Shown here: one piece after another, positions 1-12,680 of the stretch | Position numbering within the stretch: position 1 is the first letter of the stretch | Layout of the letters: every line of letters starts with the position of its first letter | Source: Tomocerus qinae | Lineage: Eukaryota; Arthropoda; Collembola; Entomobryomorpha; Tomoceridae | Direction: 5' to 3' | Assembly (NCBI GenBank): GCA_020055645.1 | Contig: CM034546.1 | Span: forward strand, 122,843,875 to 122,907,874 | Length of the DNA stretch: 64,000 nt | Made by a program: the position numbers and the translations under genes | Notes under the pieces: model-generated | Told to the model about the DNA's origin: nothing | The model's database searches: none | What the model saw: only the letters and a program-made list of their open reading frames with translations

Positions 1-209
1 ATAATTGACTAGTTAGTCAATTAAAATACATTGTATATTTTGTATACTGGTCTTCTGTTAAACTGCTTTTTCTTGATTTAGCCAACCGGGTCAGTAATAA
101 AGTATTAGTTTTGTGTAGGCACTTCGTACTGGTTTTATATATTTTAATTGATACTGAGGATGAGTGGATATTACTTTTGTATGTTGTTGACCATTGTGCA
201 CTAATTCAG

Positions 210-3200
210 ATTGTTGATTTGTTTCATGAAGGCGTTCTGGGCATTCCATTTTTGGATGTTGTGCGTGTCTTGGCTGCAGTGATCCTTATTGGAAACGTCC
301 AGTTTCGTGAGTCGGCTTCATGTATGGAAATGGAAGTTGAAGTAAGTTATTTACAATCTATGATTTTCTCTAATAAATTAGGAAAGTCAGCAGACTACTT
401 TGGACACATTAATAATGTGTATTTAAATAAAATTGTCTATCTACTATATATGTATCCTATACCTAATTACCTCATACTCTAGTTTAAAAAAATGATCAGT
501 AAATATCTTGCATCAGTGTAGGAAATTTTTCCTGAATAATTACATTTTTAGTAACCTGACCTTTAGGTATTGACTTTTTTGTCATTCAGCGTTGTTACTA
601 TCAATTGAATAATCTCCACCCTCATTAATTCGTAATAGCTAATGGGTTTCATACAATATTTAAGGGCCTTATTGGCTAATAATTAGTATAAGGTACAATA
701 TAGTAGAAAATTTTTTTATTTGACAGACTTGATCTTGATTTTGCATTTTATTTGTTCTATTGCGTATTATTTATGTGCAAATTAATCGTATCATAGATTT
801 TATCGAAAACAGAGTACTACTAAGTGCTACTAACAAGTTTGAAAAAGACAAGTATTGTGTTTTGCTTAGTTTTACGTAAAAATTATATCAAGCATGTCTT
901 ATTATCGAGATATTATATCTATCATCAGAGATAGACAATGTCTACGTATAGAATAGTGTCATGTACAGTCTTGTCAATTGTTGGTGCATGTAGAATAGAT
1001 AGAATGATAGAACCAGTTAAGGAAATCAAGTCTAGAAGTAAAAGGATTTGTATTGTAGTAAAGACGGCGACAAAGTAGAAAAGTAGTATAAAAGATTTGT
1101 GGTTACAAATAGCAGTACGTATATACACCAATAATACACAGAGGATTTGGACATGACATCAGGGACATGATAAAGATAATATTGATGAATTGTTAACAGC
1201 TAAGCCTGACAGACAAGCGAACAAACGAGACATGAAGAAAATAAGTTACAGGATAAAATATAATAACGTAATATGTTGACGGGCCTAAACAGGCTCATTA
1301 AATTTAATGCGAATGAAAAACTAGTTTCTTCTTTTAGCGTGGAAATGGATTAGACTGGGAATGAGACTACATGGTCGTGTACACATAACGAGATGACAAA
1401 AATCTCTTTTTTTGTCTTTTGCAGAAATAATTTGTTGAGCACACGTTATAGATAACACTTCGGTAGGCCTAAGGGCCACAATCTCTTCATTCCTTCTCTT
1501 ACTATACAGTTATTTCATGTTCTACTTTTCCGCAGGGGGAGACAGAATTGCAAGCTGCAGCTAACTTATTGGGAGTATCGGAAACAGCATTAAAACAGGG
1601 ACTTACTACTCGGACACACAACGTGCGAAATCAGTTAGTCCGCTCCAGATGTGATGCAAATATGTCAAATTTTACCCGTGACGCATTGGCCAAATCCCTC
1701 TATTGCCGAACAGTTGCCACAATAGTTCGAAGAGCTAACAGTCTCAAAAGACTCAGTTCTACTTCTGGAACACTCAGTTCCGACTCGACAGATTCAGTGC
1801 ACAACCAAGCAGAAGTGGCCAGTCAACATGCATCCACTGTTGGAACGGCTGGTTCTAAAGCCTCGAAATCTATGACCGCTCTGAATAATGCTGTTCGTCA
1901 TGCAACTGATGGTTTCATTGGAATCCTGGATATGTTTGGATTTGAAGATGTTAAGGTATACAAACAAATCTTAATTTTGTTCTCAAATGAACTGAATTTA
2001 GTATTTTTATTTCTGACAGATAATTCGTGATAATTTATTACCGCTAGTACATTTTTAGTGACTTCTCTAATGATCTATATGATAAAATGATAATGATACA
2101 AGTACAAGTTTGGCTGATAATTTGTAACCAATGTTTTGTTGTTCACGCTGTTAATTTATTATGTATCTAAATGGATTTGTCCTATTAAATGTTCGTTTAT
2201 TTATTGCAGCCGAGTCATTTGGAGCATTTGTGTGTCAACTTATGTGCAGAGACGATGCAGCATTTTTACAATACTCACATATTTAAAGCATGCATCGAGT
2301 CTTGTCGTGATGAAGGGATTCAGTGTGATTGGGAAGTCGATTATGTTGACAATGTGCCATGTATTGACCTCATCTCAAGTCTAGTAAGTCCAATTTCTAT
2401 TTGGCTTTTACGTTTTGTTTATGTTTAGTTTAACAGTTCTAGAGATGTAGGCAGACGTACATGATTGATAATACTTGCTAGTTACTTCATTCATTTATTG
2501 TAGTGTTCTGGTTTGGCACTTTTTATTGTGATTATGGACAGGACAAAACAACAAAAGACACTTGTTTCAATATATTTTGTTTTTCTTAACAGAGAACCGG
2601 TCTTCTCAGTATGTTGGATGTTGAATGCTCTGTCAGGGGAACTGTTGAAAGCTACATTCAAAAAGTTCGCTCACAGCATAAAACAAATGCTCGTCTTTTA
2701 GAAAGCAAATCTTCGACGGATTTACGATCTTTTGCTATTCAACACTATGCTGGGAAAGTTACTTACGACGCTACAGAATTCCTCGGTAATCAAATGATAA
2801 TAATCATATATCCATTTTAGGATTTAGCAAATGCATCGTAACGCTTTTGTGACTCATTGCAATTTGTGTGTGAATTTATGAATATTTATTTAAATTATAC
2901 AGAGACCAATCGAGATGTATTGGCAGATGACCTAGTGGCAGTTTTTCACAAGCATCGATGTAGTTTTGGTTTTGCCAGTCACCTTTTCTCTTCCGAATTG
3001 AAAATTCTCGGTGCAGGGGGAATGGAACCAAGTCCCCGTGGAATTTCTTTCCGCATTTCTCCAACTTCTCACACTGAACTGTAAGCATTTGAAAAAACAA
3101 GCACAAATAATATTATTAGCTGTGGAAATGTAATCGATCAAATAAAAATAACCATTTCTTTATTTTAACAGGCTCAATGGAGACGAACCTGTCTCAACGC

Positions 3201-4949
3201 TTACCCAAGACTTCCATACACGATTAGACAATCTCCTCAGGACACTCGTTCACGCCCGTCCTCATTTCATACGTTGTATAAAAATTAATAATAACGAGCA
3301 ACAGGATTTATTCGATCGTCACACAGTTTCCAAGCAAATTCGTGCTTTCCAAGTTTTGGAAACTGTTAATTTAATGGCTAACGGATACCCGCATCGGATG
3401 CGTTTCAAAGCTTTTAATGCCAGATATAAACTCCTTGCACCTTTCCATCAACTCTCTCGCACAGATGATAGAGCCACGGAGGATTGCCAATTAATTCTTG
3501 AGTGCTTTGATAATTCTCTTGATGGGTGTGTTCGCGAGAGATTGGGTCACATCTCCATTAGTTGGGCTCTTGGCAAACGCCATATCTTTCTAAGGTATAT
3601 TTCAAATCCCTATGTGTAACATTTCTTGTTGTCTCAAAGTATGAAGGATTGTGTGATACTTCTTTCGCATAATCACGTTTAATAATTTGTTGGTTGATTT
3701 AATTGCAGCGAGGGTGCACGTCAACAATTAGAAGCTTTGCGGACTTCCACAAGAAATCGGGCAGCCACAATAGTTCAGTCCACTTGGCGCGGTTGGTATT
3801 GTCGTCAACGATGGCCAATCGTGCGCCAAGGGTTCCACCTTCGATTTAAACACCTGCCTCCACCTGTCCCACCTCCGAACGCGGTTTCAAACGCTTGTGG
3901 CCTTCTCGCAACAGCAACTGCTGTCCAGCCACTGACAATTTCCACCGCCACGACGAACACAATGAATAATCAACACGTTGTACAGAACAATAGCCTCAAC
4001 CATACTAACTTAGCAATAAATAGTCATACCATTAATCTCCGCAACAGTAGTAATGCCAACTCTGTCGTCCCAAACGCTACCTCGAATACTTCCATTTCCC
4101 ACATGCAGATGATGTCCGGTTCTCAGGCGCAACAAGCTGCTGCCGCTGCGGTGGCTGTTGCTTCGATGGCTGCAATGCTCGGCGGAAGTCTGTCCCCCAA
4201 TATCCCTAGTGTACCCATTCCTGCTCCGAGAACGACCACCGCAAACAATATGCATTTGATTTCTCCGAACAGGCCGTCAGCCAATTTACCAAATATCCCT
4301 GTGGGGACAAATGCTGTACCCATTCCCAATGCCAATGGAAGTCCTAGTATAAGCAGCAGCTGTAATAGTAACACTGGCGGTAGACCAAGGCCTCAACCTA
4401 TTGCCGGAACTCCACCTCCTGATGTTATGGACAGATGCGATCCTAAATTGGTTCAGCAAACCTGTAACATGTTTGGCCTGGATATGGTAAGCTATTTCAA
4501 CACTTATACTATATTTGTGCACGGTTCTTTTTATTAAATTGTTAATTGGTTTAATGTCATATTGGCACCTAATTTTTTAACAGGAACGGCCACCACCATT
4601 ACCGCCTAGCAGATCCTACACAGTTGCTGGAAACACAAAATTAGGATACCCACAAACTCGTGTGATGAAAATGACTTTCCCTGGTAAGTTAAATTTCCTA
4701 ACTTGTCCATTTAATTATTTACTTAAATGATTTTCCAAATAATCAAATAGACATTTGTTTATCCATAAATACATTTATCCATAAAATGTTACAGATGAAG
4801 GTACAACCGCCGAAATACGCTTATTAAAAGGAGACACCGTGATGGTTGTCGGAGCATCTCCAAGACGTGGCCATTTAATGGTGGAACATAAAAACAGAAC
4901 GATTCACGTCCCTTTTCAATATTTGGAACTTAAGGCTCCTCAAGACTAA
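210..4949 (+). CDS. dachs: Unconventional myosin, dachs-like (3' part, 5' end outside window)
   Basis: About nine exons of a myosin heavy chain whose nucleotide-binding front half lies left of the window. The first visible exon (210-341) follows a good acceptor and reads IVDLFHEGVLGIPFLDVVRV. The second (1536-1955) carries the segment ending DMFGFED (switch II/relay region). Later exons hold VDNVPCIDLISSL, PTSHTELLNGDEPVSTLTQD and HARPHFIRCIK, then one IQ motif (AATIVQSTWRGWYCRQRW, near 3760), a long Pro/Asn/Ala-rich linker, and a C-terminal SH3-like piece (KGDTVMVVGASPRRG) ending at a TAA. The stretch TRTHNVRNQLVRSRCDANMS and the tail RSYTVAGNTKLGYPQTRVMK fit dachs as I remember it. In flies Dachs acts at the cell cortex in Fat/Dachsous planar-polarity and Hippo signalling. 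The motor class is secure; the dachs assignment is by recall. Confidence 0.8.
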
Positions 4950-5310
4950 ATCACTAAACTAAGATGTAGTATTAAATATTTCATTCAGTAGAACTATTTT
5001 TGAGAGAATTTCAAAACATTTAAATCAAAACCTCATGATAGTTTTCTGCAGAGTTTATTGTTAATTCTGGTGTCACATTTTATGTCATGTTATCAGATAC
5101 ACAGGGCTAAAGCATTTAAGAAAAGTAGTTTTAAGTTTTAATAGACAGTACAGTAATATGATTTAGTTTGTAACCTCTAGTTATCGACTCTGCTGTACAT
5201 TTCAAAACCATACAGTGTCTCAGTCTTTAAAATTGTCAGTGTTATTTAAGTTTAGCCTATTGTTATTGTAATAATATTATTTACATGAAATGAAATTATA
5301 AATGTTTTAA

Positions 5311-5316
5311 AATAAA
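5311..5316 (+). terminator. Polyadenylation signal of the myosin gene
   Basis: AATAAA about 360 bases after the myosin stop codon. It lies about 40 bases from the likely signal of the convergent TFIIE-alpha-like gene, so the two 3' ends nearly meet. Confidence 0.5.
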
Positions 5317-5352
5317 TAGAAGTAAAAGTGTAAATTAACAAAAGAAGTGCGA

Positions 5353-5358
5353 TTTATT
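5353..5358 (-). terminator. Polyadenylation signal of the TFIIE-alpha-like gene
   Basis: TTTATT on the plus strand (AATAAA on the minus strand), about 180 bases past the TFIIE-alpha-like stop codon. Confidence 0.45.
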
Positions 5359-5537
5359 TTAATCTTCTTACACAAAACATAATTGACATTTAGTACTGTA
5401 AGCATCTAAAAAAATTCATTATTGCTAGCATTAAAGATTACTGCTAGTCAGGTAAATACATTACAAATAAATGGTAAATGAAAAGCTTAATAAACTATAA
5501 AGTGTTATACAAAAGACGAATAGTTTCCGGTACGAAA

Positions 5538-6757
5538 TTACATCAGCCATGGTGGAAGTTCCTTTTTCAGTTGAAGTTGGGGTAGTTTTTCTTTAGTACC
5601 CCTGTCTACTTCCACAACAACTTGAACATTGGTACTGCTATCTTCATTGACAATGACACCATTCGCGTTTCGCTTGGCTGCTTCAAATGTCACATTCTTT
5701 CTTCTAAAAAGAATTAAAAATGTAAAGGAACATAAATTAATTGAAACACAAATTAATTTCGTTAGGCTTAAATCATCTTATTATGCCCAGTTATAAAATC
5801 CTTTTTATAGGACAACATGTATAAATGCATTGCATAATTTTATTTTAAAGTGGCTTACTTGGGTTGCTGAACTTGCGTCACACGGGTAAAAGGAAGAGGA
5901 TTCATTAATGACGATTCAAAGGACACCCCATCGTACTCTTTTAGTATATCGGAAATGAGACTCATTTCCTGATTAAATCTGTTAAAATATTGTTATATTC
6001 AAAAAGAGTATCTCTGAAAGTTAGAATAGGAAAAGTTATGGTGAATGTCAGAAAAAAGACTCACTTTGCGAGCTTTAATTGAGCATCTTTCTTTGGCAAC
6101 GACGTCATATTTTCTTCCGCAGGACTCTTGCAAAATGTGCAATAAAACCGATTAGTTTCTTCATCAAAACATTCGCCAATCTCCCATACCATGTATGTTT
6201 TTTGGCATTTTTCATTTGAGCACCACAAATAGGGATAATCCTGCGAAGCTTTGCCCATATTCTCCAACTTTTGACGTATAACCATAAACTTGTATTTCAC
6301 AGCGTTAATAAAATTAACATAGTTTATATTGTAGAAATTGACTTTGACTGGAGTTCCGTCTTGGGCCGTCTCCATTCGGGTTCGCATCTGAACAAACTTG
6401 CGGATTTTCAAATTCGTAACCTTTGCTCTGATGGTTTTGGAATCAAATTTTAGAATCTCTTTTAGCTGCTTTTCGCTCAAACCTGTGTCATCAAATATAA
6501 AAATCAGTTACTACATTTATTATACATTTATTATAGAATATAGTAATATGATAGTATTAAAACTAACTACGTGGACGTGATATCAGTATCCGTTGTTCAT
6601 ACGCCGTATATTTATTAGATGGAAAAAATCAGATCTTACAGTTGTAACGAATGAGCAGGTCGATGATGAGAGATTCTTCAATAGATTCAAAAGTTTTGGT
6701 TATTAACCGGACCATCTGCTTTAAATTACTTGGAATTTCGAATAGTTCTTTCTCCAT
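5538..6757 (-). CDS. TFIIE alpha-subunit-like protein, short form
   Basis: Four exons encode about 270 residues. The N-terminus (MEKELFEIPSNLKQMVRLIT, then IRYNCLSEKQLKEILKFD) matches the winged-helix region of TFIIE-alpha, which recruits and regulates TFIIH in the RNA polymerase II pre-initiation complex. A zinc-ribbon-like segment follows (WCSNEKC ... FYCTFC), then the family motif SLPKKDAQLKLAKFNQE. The first cysteine pair is spaced C-x4-C rather than the usual C-x2-C. The protein stops at LPPWLM, where the family (human about 439 residues) continues with PxWLR and an acidic C-terminal region that contacts TFIIH; that region is absent. It could be a divergent paralogue rather than the sole TFIIE-alpha gene. 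It is divergent from the glutaminyl-tRNA synthetase gene and convergent with the myosin. Confidence 0.8.
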
Positions 6758-7354
6758 GTTCAGTGTTATAGATTAAGTACGCTATCAACTATAATTAGAG
6801 AAGATCAAAAATTCGAACTTTTATAACTTTTCAAATTACGTGATAAACTAACTATGCATAATATGGCTAGTTTGGTTAGGATAACTACCGGGATTCACGG
6901 AAACTGCCACGTGCCGAGCCGTCAAAAATTAAAATAGCTCATTCAACTTCATTCAACAAGAATTATTCAACCAAAAGATTCAACATTCCTTTTCACATAT
7001 ACATAAGATAGAAGAAGACAGAAGAGCTGATTTGCGTTTGCGATTGATTAGCACGGCAAGCAAATAAATGTTAACCCACACATTCACACATCGTAAAACT
7101 TTCAAAGCAAAGATATCATCGTCAGTGCAAGACAAAACTCTGCCAATGCTATTGCGGGATTTTTGTTTTTGTGTGCATGAACGGATGGAGTAAAAGTTGC
7201 AAATATTACTGGAGAAAAAAATTATGAGTTTTAGAAGACTGAACTGTCAACTTTGATTACGATTACGAATAGATTAAGTGGAGAACTAGTGTCACTGTTG
7301 ACTGTTAGCTCTCCTGGACAGTGATTTTTGCTCAGAAACGGAGATTCAATAAAG
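6758..7354. promoter_or_regulatory. Shared divergent promoter region and GlnRS 5' UTR exon
   Basis: About 0.6 kb separates the TFIIE-alpha-like start (minus strand) from the first splice donor of the plus-strand gene (AATAAAG followed by GTAAGT at 7355). The next acceptor is at 7909-7910 (TTTTCAG), giving a UTR intron of about 550 bases before the GlnRS start codon. No TATA box is obvious. The arrangement suggests a bidirectional housekeeping promoter; transcription start sites are not visible. Confidence 0.45.
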
Positions 7355-8063
7355 GTAAGTCTTGCCAAAAAAGTAGCCTCAACTTAAAAAAATTATCTTA
7401 TATCATTCATATGTTTTTGCAATTGCAATCGTTTGTGATGTTTTAAAAAAATAGTATTGTAGTAATGTCAAATGTACACACATCCTAAAATAATGGTCAA
7501 TCAATATGTGAGAGACAGGGAAAGGCAATGTATTTCTTGTTAAATTGTTACCGTATGGCATGATGTAAAGCTCGGCTACCATTGACCATATGCTTATCTG
7601 TAATCTATAGTCCTTCCTTAGCGCACCGGTAAGTTTTCATATTCAATTAATTCAATATTGAAGATGAAATGTCATATGGTTGGGGTTGGGATTACGTTTG
7701 GAGATGAATTGATGAATATTCAGTATTGCAGTATGCGAGTGACAAACTTTATCTGCCTGATGCCTGAATTGACACTAAATGTGGCATGACAGGATCCGGA
7801 AGGTGACATTATTTGCGGCTGCTACATTTCTCCAACCACCAACATTCTTAGTTCAATAATTTAAATAAGCTCAATTTCTTTTGTAATTAACAGTTTTGTT
7901 TGATTTTCAGGGATATTAAGGACATAAAAGTTTTAGCAAATACTCTTCTCTGGAATCAGGACGCGGCCCATTGTAAAATAGTGGAAATATAGATATAGAC
8001 CACGACATTGACGACATATCAATAAATCGTGTAGAATTGGAGCTTTCACAAAATCGAGCAAGA

Positions 8064-11000
8064 ATGGATGAAGACAAGTTGATTGCCTTTTATGGCATGA
8101 GCGAATCAAAGGCTAAAGAGACGTTAAAAAATACTGTTTTGTCTAAAGTATTAGCTAAAACTACACAAGAGGTATGAGTACTTGCATTCGTTACTTGAGA
8201 TGATATGATTGTTATGATATTTACATTTCTCTAATATTTCGTGTATAATAAAATCAAAACAGTGGATGAAATAATAAGCAACTGTGTATTTTTTAAATTA
8301 TAGTACTGTAAGCTGCGTGCCAATGATTCTATTCCTTCAAAAAAGATATCAAATCTTATCTACGTGTTGGCATCGAAGATAAAACCTGCTACAGATCGAT
8401 TTATACCACTTTTGATAAATTACATTTTAGACGAGAAAATTGATTCCGAAGTTAGAGTTACAGGTAAAATAATTCTTATTCCCTTATGTATACATAGCGT
8501 GTTTACTACTATGATTAATTTCTATTTGACATTTAGCTGCCTTAAAATACCTGTTGGAGCATATTAAAGATGCTCAGGTTAACACAGACGAATTTGATGA
8601 AGCCTGTGGTGTTGGGGTAGTGGTTAATGACGAGGATGTGGAGAGAGTTGTGAAAGAAACCGTCGACAATTTCAAATCAGATCTGATATCCAAAAGGTAG
8701 AATAAAAATGACATTTCTTTGATTTACAATATAGTTTTTGTACTGGGCTAAATTCTAATTTGACAATTTTATTTAGGTATCGTTTTAATATTGGTCTTCT
8801 AATGGCTCATATACGAAACTATCCAAACATGCAATGGGCAGATGGAAGTCGCGTCAAGAGTGAAGTAGAACAACAAATAAGGGTTTTATTGGGACCGAAA
8901 ACAGAAGAAGATTTAAATCCCGTAGTGGTACAAGGGAAGCCTAAAGACAATGCAAACAAAGGAAACCAATCGAAACAGCCAAATGTTGCAAAGAAAGCTA
9001 AACAAACGGATACACATCCAAATAATATAATAGGTCATTTTAATATATTGAATTATTATATTAAAATATTTTACATCAGTTAAAAAGCTATAAAACACAA
9101 AGACCTTTTAAAATTAAACCTACTTTGTATAAAACAAACTGATTTTTAAATAGAAAACGGTGCCTTGGATTCGATTTCCGCCCATGATCGTATAATGACT
9201 ATATTGAAAAAGCTGCCTTTTCACAAACCTGGCTTTAACTACACAACGGAAGGGTATCCATCCTCCCCTCTAGCTTTTAGTCTTCTAGAAAAACACATGA
9301 AGGAAACTAACGGACAGGTAATATTAAATGTTTACCATTTTACTTTTTTGATTGAATTTCGGCATGTCATCGTTTTTGTTTTAATTTAGATTAGAACTCG
9401 TTTTCCTCCTGAGCCTAATGGCATTTTGCACATTGGCCATGCAAAAGCTATTAACATTGATTTTGGATATGCCAAAGCTCATGACGGTGTTTGCTTTCTT
9501 CGGTATGATGATACTAATCCAGAGAAAGAGGAAGAGAGATTTTTTCGTAGTATACTGGAAATGGTGGAGTGGTTAGGTCTGTTTTCAAAAGTTTACTAAT
9601 ATTTAAAGAAATATGAATGAAAAATGAAGAATTTTGTTTTGTCGTTCTCCGGAATGCATAGGTCAAGTTTTTAAAGACAGAAAATTTATTAGCAAGGATA
9701 TAGGATTCCTAAAAATAAAAACGTAAATTTTTTTGCTAAACTGACTTTGCCTAAAGATCCTTGAAAATAGCAAAATTCTTCATGCAGTTATTGTTTCAAT
9801 TTGTTTCACAACTAACTGAATACTACTTATAATGGTTTACAGGGTATAAGCCATATAAAGTGACTCACTCTTCGGATAATTTTCAACAACTGTATGATTG
9901 GGCTGTGGTACTTATTAAGAAAGGTCTTGCGTACGTTTGCCATCAGCCTGCTGAAGAACTCAAAGGGCACAATCCCCCTCCATCTCCTTGGCGTAATCGA
10001 CCAATAGATGAAAATCTTTCTGAATTTAAGGTATCTGCCGTTATCATCGACTATCGACTGAATTGTGGCATTTAGTAGTACATTGGAATAATAGGTTTAA
10101 TTTAATATATGAGATGATAAAAAATATTCATTTTAAATGTATTGTTTTATTTAAAATATATTTAGGGTATGAAAAATGGTAAATATGAAGAAGGATCTGC
10201 GAGTTTAAGAATGAAAATTACTTTAGAAGAGGGTAAAGTAGATCCCGTTGCTTACAGGTAATACTAACACTTAAAAAAGCTTAATAAGTGTAAAATGTAA
10301 ATCGGATATAAAAAATCATAATGCCTAAATTAACAAAAAAATTTTCAAATATTCAGAATTCGGTACGTAGCTCATCATCGGACTGGAGACAAGTGGTGTA
10401 TCTATCCAACTTACGACTTCACTCACTGCCTTTGCGACTCAATCGAAAATATAACACATTCACTGTGCACTAAGGAATTTCAGAATAGACGATCTTCATA
10501 TTATTGGCTATGTGAAGCTGTAGAAACTTACATTCCCGTTCAGTGGGAGTACGGCAGACTTAATATGTGCTATACTGTGGTTTCTAAAAGAAAAATTGCT
10601 AAACTTATATCTGAAAACATTGTGAAAGGTAATTTTAAGTTGTTAATCTCAGCAGTACAAATTCTTGTCTACAATCATATTCGTTATAACTATTCAAACA
10701 CAAACTTGTATTATCTACAGATTGGGATGATCCAAGGTTATTCACCCTACCAGCTTTAAGAAGAAGAGGATTCCCACCAGAAGCCATTAATGATTTTTGT
10801 GTCCGAATGGGAGTGACCGGTGCTACCATTATGGTAGAGCCTGCTATGCTTGAAGCGTGTGTGAGAGATGTACTCAATGGGACTGCTCCAAGAACAATGG
10901 TCATTGTTGGAAATGCAATTAAAGTTACTATTGAAAATTTCCCTAATGGAGACAAATTGTCCGAGTTGGATGTTCCTGACTTCCCTGCTGTAGAAGGATC

Positions 11001-11840
11001 GAAAATTCATCGAGTTTCCTTTGGAAAGTGTATTTATATTGAGCAAGACGACTTCCGTGAGGTAAATGCCTGTCCCTTAATTTGTAATCCGAAATTCTAA
11101 ATTATAACATTCCACTTTCTCTCAAAGGGAAAAAAAATTATGGTTTTTACAATACTTAAAATTCTGAAAAATATTAGTTGTAATATAAATGAAATCATTG
11201 TGTGCGTAATTACAATTTAGCTCTTACACATCCAACTTCTCCTTGTGGAGGCAAGCATTTTAAAATATTTTGTGTTTTGTAATTTAGAAAACAGATAAAG
11301 GCTACAAGCGCTTTTCTTGTGATCAGCCTGTAGGGCTTCGTTACGCAGGATTGGTGCTAACTTGCAAAAAAGTCATAAAAGACGCCACCGGAAATATCAT
11401 CGAGATAATTGCTACGTGTGAGGATGTAAAAACGAGTCCAAAACCCAAAGGATTCATTCATTGGGTTTGTGATCCAGTTAGTATTGAAGTTCGACTTTAT
11501 CATTTATTGTGAGTATTTTTCAATTACACATTTTTCCTAATAAAATAATTTTTAATGATATTATTGTCTAATGTGATTCTTTAAATGTGTAAATAGATTT
11601 AAACATAAAAACCCAGAAGATTCCACTGAAGTTCCAGCAGGATTTCTTTCCGATTGCAATCGAGACAGCTTGGAAGTCGTTAAAGGCTTGGCCGACAAAC
11701 ACTTGTTACAAAGTACTAAACCCTTTACGCAGTTCCAATTTGAGAGGACAGGATATTTTTCGGTGGACCCAGATAGTTCTTCAGCTCAGTTAGTTTTCAA
11801 TCGAACTGTAACTCTGAAAGAAGATACTGGAAAAAATTAA
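8064..11840 (+). CDS. GlnRS: Glutaminyl-tRNA synthetase (cytosolic)
   Basis: About twelve exons encode a full-length class I synthetase of roughly 775 residues, the usual animal length, which charges tRNA-Gln in the cytosol. The N-terminal non-catalytic domain ([20 protein letters not shown] onward) and a Lys-rich linker precede the catalytic core. The core shows [19 protein letters not shown] with the HIGH signature, [36 protein letters not shown], and VVSKRK as the KMSKS equivalent. The C-terminal anticodon-binding beta-barrels follow, with [12 protein letters not shown] and PKGFIHWV. The start is the first ATG after the UTR intron and gives the expected N-terminus. No disruption is seen. 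Confidence 0.97.
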
Positions 11841-11934
11841 GCTGACTGTTATTGTTCCAACTCCACTCAACGCAGTCTCAAAAATGTTTGCACTTAAAAT
11901 GTCCAAATTGACCTGAAGTTAACAATAAGGTTGG

Positions 11935-11940
11935 AATAAA
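11935..11940 (+). terminator. Polyadenylation signal of GlnRS
   Basis: AATAAA about 95 bases after the GlnRS stop codon. Confidence 0.6.
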
Positions 11941-12680
11941 ATTTCAGCTTTTAAAGTATCATAAACTTTTCAAAGTGTGTAAAAAGAAAGTTTACAAATG
12001 ATATAAATATATTTATGTCCTGTAAAGCATTTGGCCCATAATTTACTATACGTGAAAAGACTTATCATGCATGTGTGTCCATATTAAAAATAGTTAATGC
12101 AAATGGCAAATATATGTATTTATCAAACTATAAATGTACATTCAGCACATACGAACGCTTTTTTTATGTTACAGTCAAGATAGATGCTGTGGACAAATCA
12201 ATTTGTCTGTTAAAATTCAGCCAGACCGGGTAAATAATATATCTTGGCGTGATAAATTTAATCGAGATTAGAGATGACTGAAAATGCAAATTTTCTAGCC
12301 AAGATTGATAATATTATTGACCCTGCCGTGCATGGCCAAGTATAGATTTGGCCTAAACATCTGTCTTGACCATATACTAAATATGTGAATATGTCATGTC
12401 TTGTGTAACATTTATTCATTTTGTCCGTTATCTGTGTTAATTTATTGGTTTCTTCCGTTAGAATTAAATAATGTCATGATTTATTTACTGATTATACTGT
12501 TCAGAATTTTGGAGTTAACAACTAACCATGTCTAAAGAAATGATTTGTAAGTTTTGTTTTAAGTACGCCATATGATTGGAAATTGTAAATGTGCGAGTAA
12601 GACAATAAAATACTTTCTTAAGGGACTAGTGATGTTCACAGCAATTTAGTTAAAGACTGAAAATGTTTTGCCAGTGCTGT
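11941..12680. other. Intergenic, AT-rich
   Basis: No gene recognised between GlnRS and the next minus-strand gene. Two oppositely oriented, loosely matching segments (near 12222-12256 and 12295-12330, both with CTTGG and AATAATAT) might be a decayed short inverted-repeat element, but the match is too poor to call. Confidence 0.5.

Noticed and set aside
12222-12330. Loose inverted match resembling a decayed MITE
   Set aside because: Only scattered words match, with gaps; no target-site duplication is visible.
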